DNA of 64,000 nucleotides from Xylophilus sp. GW821-FHT01B05 (GTDB lineage: Bacteria > Pseudomonadota > Gammaproteobacteria > Burkholderiales > Burkholderiaceae_C): positions 5,642,001 through 5,706,000 of the forward strand of contig CP152408.1 of NCBI GenBank assembly GCA_038961845.1, in the 5' to 3' direction. Shown here one piece after another: positions 60,410 through 64,000 of the stretch. Both the position numbers and the translations under genes were made by a program. The notes under the pieces were generated by a model. It had not been told where the DNA came from. It made no database searches and saw only the letters and a program-made list of their open reading frames with translations. The first letter of the stretch is position 1. The number at the start of each line of letters is the position of its first letter.

Positions 60410-63400
60410 ATGTCTGCCAGGGAAGGGGCCTACCTGGCCCGCGCGCTGCGCGAGCAGCGCATCAGCATCCGGGGGGCGCGCACGCACAACCTGAAGAACA
60501 TCGACCTGGACATTCCGCGGCACGAGCTGGTGGTGATTACCGGGCTGTCGGGCTCGGGCAAGTCGAGCCTGGCCTTTGACACGCTGTATGCCGAGGGCCA
60601 GCGGCGCTATGTGGAGAGCCTGTCGGCCTACGCGCGGCAGTTTCTGCAGCTGATGGACAAGCCCGATGTGGATGTGATCGAGGGCCTGTCGCCCGCCATC
60701 AGCATCGAGCAGAAGGCCACCAGCCACAACCCGCGCTCTACCGTGGGCACGGTGACCGAGATCCACGACTACCTGCGCCTGCTCTACGCCCGCGCCGGCA
60801 CGCCCTACTGCCCCGACCACCATGTGCCGCTGCAGTCGCAGACCGTGTCGCAGATGGTGGATGCGGTGCTGGCGCTGCCGGCCGAGACGCGGCTGATGGT
60901 GCTGTGCCCGATGGCGCGCGGGCGCAAGGGCGAATTTGCCGATCTGTTTGCCGGCATGCAGGCGCAGGGCTATGTGCGCTTTCGGGTGGATGGCGTGATC
61001 TACGAGCACGAGAATCTGCCGGCGCTCAAGAAGACCGAGAAGCACGACATCGACGTGGTGATAGACCGCGTCAAGGTGCGCGCAGAGAGCGAGCCGCAGG
61101 CGCGCGCCGAGTTCCGCCAACGCCTGGCCGAGAGCTTTGAGGCCGCCCTGCGCGTGGGCGGCGCCGATGGCGCGGGCCGCGTGATTGCGCTGGAGATGGA
61201 TGGCGGCGCCGAGCACCTGTTCAACGCGCGCTTTGCCTGCCCGATCTGCAGTTGGTCGATTGCCGAGCTGGAGCCGCGCCTGTTCTCGTTCAACTCGCCC
61301 GCTGGCGCCTGCCCGGCCTGCGACGGCCTGGGCGTGCAAGAGGTGTTTGACCCGCAGCGGGTGGTGGCCTTCCCGTCGCTCAGCATGGCTTCGGGCGCGG
61401 TCAAGGGCTGGGACCGGCGCAACGCCTTCTACTTCTCGATGCTGGAGAGCCTGGCCGCGCACTACGGCTTTGGCCTGGACACGGCCTATGAAGACCTGGC
61501 GCCCAACTTCCAGCAGGTGCTGCTGCATGGCTCGGGCACGGAAGAGATCAAGTTCAGCTACACGCTGGAGTCCGGCCCGCAGAGCGGCAAGAAGGTGAGC
61601 AAGAAGCACCCCTTCGAGGGCATCATCCCCAACATGCAGCGGCGCTACCGCGAGACCGACTCGGCCGTGGTGCGCGAGGAACTCACGCGCTACCGCAGCA
61701 CCCAGGCCTGCCCGGTGTGCCACGGCGCGCGGCTGCGGGTAGAGGCGCGGCACGTGAAGATCGGCGAGGGCGAACAGGCCCGCCCGATCCAGGACGTGAG
61801 CCACATGACGCTGCGCGACGGCCAGGCCTGGTTTGCCGCGCTGCGCATGTCGGGCGCCAAGGCCGAGATCGCCAGCAAGATCGTGCGCGAGATCGGGCTG
61901 CGGCTGAAGTTTTTGAACGACGTGGGCCTGAACTACCTGAGCCTGGACCGCAGCGCAGAAACCTTGTCTGGCGGCGAGGCCCAGCGCATTCGCCTGGCGA
62001 GCCAGATCGGCTCGGGCCTGACCGGCGTGATGTACGTGCTGGACGAGCCCAGCATTGGCCTGCACCAGCGCGACAACGACCGCCTGATCGACACCCTGAA
62101 GCACCTGCGCGACCTGGGCAACAGCGTGATCGTGGTCGAGCATGACGAAGACATGATCCGCGCCGCCGACCACGTGATCGACATGGGCCCGGGCGCCGGC
62201 GTGCACGGCGGGCGCGTGATGGCGCAGGGCACCTGCGCCGAGGTCGAGGCCAACCCCCATTCCCTCACCGGCCAGTACATGTCCGGCGTGAAGAAGATCG
62301 CCGTGCCCACGCGCCGCACGCCCTGGCTGCCAGTGCTGCGCGAAGCCGCCCCACCTGAGACCAAGGCATCGAAGAAAACCGGCAAGCCCAGCGCCGCCGC
62401 ACTGGCCTGGGCCGAGCGCCAGGCCGCGCACCAGGCCACGCAGGGCGACCTGCAGGCGCTGCGCGTGGTCAACGCCACCGGGCACAACCTGCGCGGCGTG
62501 ACGGTCGAGTTCCCGGTGGGGCTGCTGACCTGCGTTACCGGCGTGTCGGGCTCGGGCAAATCCACGCTGGTGAACGACACGCTGTATGCGGCGGTGGCGC
62601 GCCAGCTCTACCGTGCCCATGAAGAGGCGGCGGAGCACGAGGCGATCGAAGGCATGGAGCACTTCGACAAGGTCATCAACGTCGACCAAAGCCCCATCGG
62701 CCGCACGCCGCGCAGCAACCCCGCGACCTACACCGGCCTGTTCACGCCGATCCGCGAGCTGATGGCAGAGACCAATATGGCCAAGGAGCGCGGCTACGGC
62801 CCGGGGCGCTTCAGCTTCAACGTGGCGGGCGGGCGCTGCGAGGCCTGCCAGGGCGACGGCGTGGTGAAGGTAGAGATGCACTTTCTGCCAGATGTGTACG
62901 TGCCCTGCGACGTGTGCCACGGCCAGCGCTACAACCGCGAGACGCTGGAGGTGCAGTGGAAGGGCCGCAACATCGCCCAGATCCTGGACATGACGGTAGA
63001 GGCCGCGCACGATTTTCTGCAGGCCGTGCCCACCATTGCGCGCAAGCTGCAGACGCTGCTGGACGTGGGCCTGAGCTATATCAAGCTGGGCCAATCTGCC
63101 ACCACGCTGTCGGGCGGCGAGGCGCAGCGCGTAAAGCTGGCGCTGGAGCTATCCAAGCGCGACACCGGCCGCACGCTCTACATCCTGGACGAGCCCACCA
63201 CCGGCCTGCACTTTGCCGACATCGACCTGCTTTTGCGCGTGCTGCACCAGCTGCGCGACGCGGGCAACACCATCGTCGTGATCGAGCACAACCTGGACGT
63301 GATCAAGACCGCCGACTGGGTGATAGACATGGGCCCCGAAGGCGGCGCCGGCGGCGGCACCGTGGTGGGCCAGGGCACGCCAGAAGACATCGCCGCCAAC

Positions 63401-63442
63401 CCGGCCAGCCATACCGGGCGCTATCTGCAGCGCCTGCTTTGA
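60410..63442 (+). CDS. uvrA: Excinuclease ABC subunit A
   Basis: The damage-sensing ATPase of nucleotide excision repair, 1010 residues from the chosen ATG. Two ABC modules are complete: Walker [13 protein letters not shown] and [12 protein letters not shown], signatures [15 protein letters not shown] and [15 protein letters not shown], Walker [11 protein letters not shown] and [10 protein letters not shown]. Zinc motifs CPICSW...[17 protein letters not shown] and CEACQGDG...CDVCHG are present. A TTG at 60365 in the same frame could add 15 residues; neither start has a clear ribosome-binding site. Family A copy 7 follows. Confidence 0.97.
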   Translation: MSAREGAYLARALREQRISIRGARTHNLKNIDLDIPRHELVVITGLSGSGKSSLAFDTLYAEGQRRYVESLSAYARQFLQLMDKPDVDVIEGLSPAISIEQKATSHNPRSTVGTVTEIHDYLRLLYARAGTPYCPDHHVPLQSQTVSQMVDAVLALPAETRLMVLCPMARGRKGEFADLFAGMQAQGYVRFRVDGVIYEHENLPALKKTEKHDIDVVIDRVKVRAESEPQARAEFRQRLAESFEAALRVGGADGAGRVIALEMDGGAEHLFNARFACPICSWSIAELEPRLFSFNSPAGACPACDGLGVQEVFDPQRVVAFPSLSMASGAVKGWDRRNAFYFSMLESLAAHYGFGLDTAYEDLAPNFQQVLLHGSGTEEIKFSYTLESGPQSGKKVSKKHPFEGIIPNMQRRYRETDSAVVREELTRYRSTQACPVCHGARLRVEARHVKIGEGEQARPIQDVSHMTLRDGQAWFAALRMSGAKAEIASKIVREIGLRLKFLNDVGLNYLSLDRSAETLSGGEAQRIRLASQIGSGLTGVMYVLDEPSIGLHQRDNDRLIDTLKHLRDLGNSVIVVEHDEDMIRAADHVIDMGPGAGVHGGRVMAQGTCAEVEANPHSLTGQYMSGVKKIAVPTRRTPWLPVLREAAPPETKASKKTGKPSAAALAWAERQAAHQATQGDLQALRVVNATGHNLRGVTVEFPVGLLTCVTGVSGSGKSTLVNDTLYAAVARQLYRAHEEAAEHEAIEGMEHFDKVINVDQSPIGRTPRSNPATYTGLFTPIRELMAETNMAKERGYGPGRFSFNVAGGRCEACQGDGVVKVEMHFLPDVYVPCDVCHGQRYNRETLEVQWKGRNIAQILDMTVEAAHDFLQAVPTIARKLQTLLDVGLSYIKLGQSATTLSGGEAQRVKLALELSKRDTGRTLYILDEPTTGLHFADIDLLLRVLHQLRDAGNTIVVIEHNLDVIKTADWVIDMGPEGGAGGGTVVGQGTPEDIAANPASHTGRYLQRLL

Positions 63443-63445
63443 TTA

Positions 63446-63505
63446 TTCAAAAATCATAGCTACTAGCCCAGGCTGTACCTGGGCTAGAGGCCTATTTGGC
63501 TCATA
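63446..63505. repeat. Dispersed repeat family A, copy 7
   Basis: TCATAGCTACTAGCCCAGGC followed by TGTACCTGGGCTAGAGGCCT; TAGCCCAGG pairs with CCTGGGCTA. It lies between convergent uvrA and the hipA-like gene, and the TGA stop of the latter (63503-63501) lies within its end. Confidence 0.75.
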
Positions 63506-64000
63506 TTTTTTGCAGGTTGCCCGCCGCAATGGCGCGAAAGCCGTCAGAGATGCGCGCGTCTGCCGCCGCTGCCTGCCAGAACAGCGCCGCCAGCGCGCGT
63601 GCCTGCTCCCAGGCCGGCAGCGTGGCCGCCGTGGGCTGCAGGCCGCGCGCGGCAAAGTCGCGCGGCACCAGCTCGCCACCCACGGGCGCATAGAGCATGG
63701 GCAGCATGTCGTAGGTGGGGGACAAGGCCCAGTCGTCGTCGTCCAGCAGCAGCGAGATGTTGCCGTAGTGCCGGTCGGTGTTGGCGATGAGGATGCCGTA
63801 GGCCTCCAGCAGGCGCAGGTGCGCGGCGTCGGCCGGGGTGAGCAGGCGGCGCGCCTCCATGCGGCCGGCGGTGGCGGCCCAGTTGTCCATCTCGCCGATG
63901 TATTCAGAGTCATAGACCAGCAGCGACACCATGCCGATGCGGCCCTGCGCCGTGCGGTCGAAGCGGTCGGCCTGCAAGAACACGCGGCCGGCGCTGCTGC
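63501..64000 (-). CDS. HipA-like kinase, C-terminal part (YjjJ-type)
   Basis: The C-terminal 166 or so residues of a HipA-family serine/threonine kinase; the 5' end is beyond the window. The frame is open to the right edge (RVFLQADRFDR precedes GRIGMVSLLVYDSEYIG). The catalytic/metal motif ANTDRHYGNISLL and PTYDMLPMLYAP are conserved in HipA-like toxins. YDMLPMLYAP is particularly like the YjjJ group, which lacks a neighbouring hipB antitoxin. Whether a hipB-like gene lies upstream cannot be seen. The last codons and the stop lie in a family A repeat. Confidence 0.82.
   Translation of the reverse strand, partial: SSAGRVFLQADRFDRTAQGRIGMVSLLVYDSEYIGEMDNWAATAGRMEARRLLTPADAAHLRLLEAYGILIANTDRHYGNISLLLDDDDWALSPTYDMLPMLYAPVGGELVPRDFAARGLQPTAATLPAWEQARALAALFWQAAAADARISDGFRAIAAGNLQKI

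Noticed and set aside
60323..63094. 923-codon minus-strand frame opposite uvrA
   Set aside because: Long only because stop codons are rare in GC-rich antisense frames; uvrA is complete.
1..64000. tRNA or rRNA genes
   Set aside because: No cloverleaf with a T-loop GTTCGANTC context or rRNA-like stretch was noticed by eye; a tRNAscan run would settle it.

Overview
The window reads as one contiguous chromosomal segment of a high-GC betaproteobacterium of the Burkholderiales, most likely family Comamonadaceae (Acidovorax/Variovorax-like). The reasons are the housekeeping order holA-lptE-leuS / exbBD-dapB-bamE<>fur / hprK-ptsN-hpf, a pntA split into two subunits, many Bug-family (TctC) solute receptors, IPTL-CTERM surface proteins and dense families of short intergenic hairpin repeats. 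No rRNA, tRNA, CRISPR array, IS transposase or phage gene was seen. Both ends cut genes: a phnE permease at the left and a HipA-like kinase at the right.

Layout. 1-1.2 kb: tail of a phosphonate ABC importer (two overlapping PhnE permeases). 1.4-13.2 kb: housekeeping block (holA, lptE, leuS, exbD, exbB, dapB, bamE, divergent fur, hprK, ptsN, hpf, corA, MTA/SAH nucleosidase). 13.2-18.5 kb: fadD-like acyl-CoA ligase, the proton-translocating transhydrogenase pntAA-pntAB-pntB, and a Nudix hydrolase. 18.5-38.6 kb: an accessory catabolic region for carboxylic acids. It holds five Bug receptors without TctA/TctB partners, tcuR-tcuA-tcuB, a class II aldolase, a LigI-like amidohydrolase, a D-2-hydroxyacid dehydrogenase, a porin, a PrpF-fold isomerase with a divergent LysR regulator, and an IclR-controlled set (receptor, CoA ligase, citryl-CoA-lyase-like protein, SDR). 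39.1-40.2 kb: mnmA. 40.3-47.6 kb: a spermidine/putrescine-type ABC importer followed by a GABA-aminotransferase-like gene and a divergent MocR regulator. 47.7-54.7 kb: ssb, a ClC channel, an MFS exporter, and an operon of a REC-REC-GGDEF diguanylate cyclase with a 7TM histidine kinase. 54.8-60.2 kb: two adjacent secreted beta-propeller proteins, one with 14 kelch-like repeats, sharing one C-terminal architecture (Fn3, choice-of-anchor-U-like domain, IPTL-CTERM tail). 60.4-64 kb: uvrA and a partial hipA-like gene.

How the parts may work together (inference). The 19-39 kb region looks built to bind extracellular di/tricarboxylates (Bug proteins), admit them (porin) and route them through oxidation (TcuAB), isomerisation (PrpF), hydrolysis (LigI-like), CoA activation and C-C cleavage (ligase plus citryl-CoA-lyase-like protein), under TcuR, LysR and IclR regulators. 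Candidate palindromic operators sit at the predicted promoters.

Intergenic architecture. Three dispersed repeat families explain most gene-poor stretches. Family A (about 55 bp, hairpin of AGCCCA/TGGGCT type) has seven intergenic copies, mostly between convergent genes, plus a diverged in-frame copy inside leuS. Family B (about 100 bp) has three copies. Family C (about 370 bp) has three copies; one is flanked by an 11-12 bp direct repeat and ends in imperfect terminal inverted repeats, like a non-autonomous mobile element.
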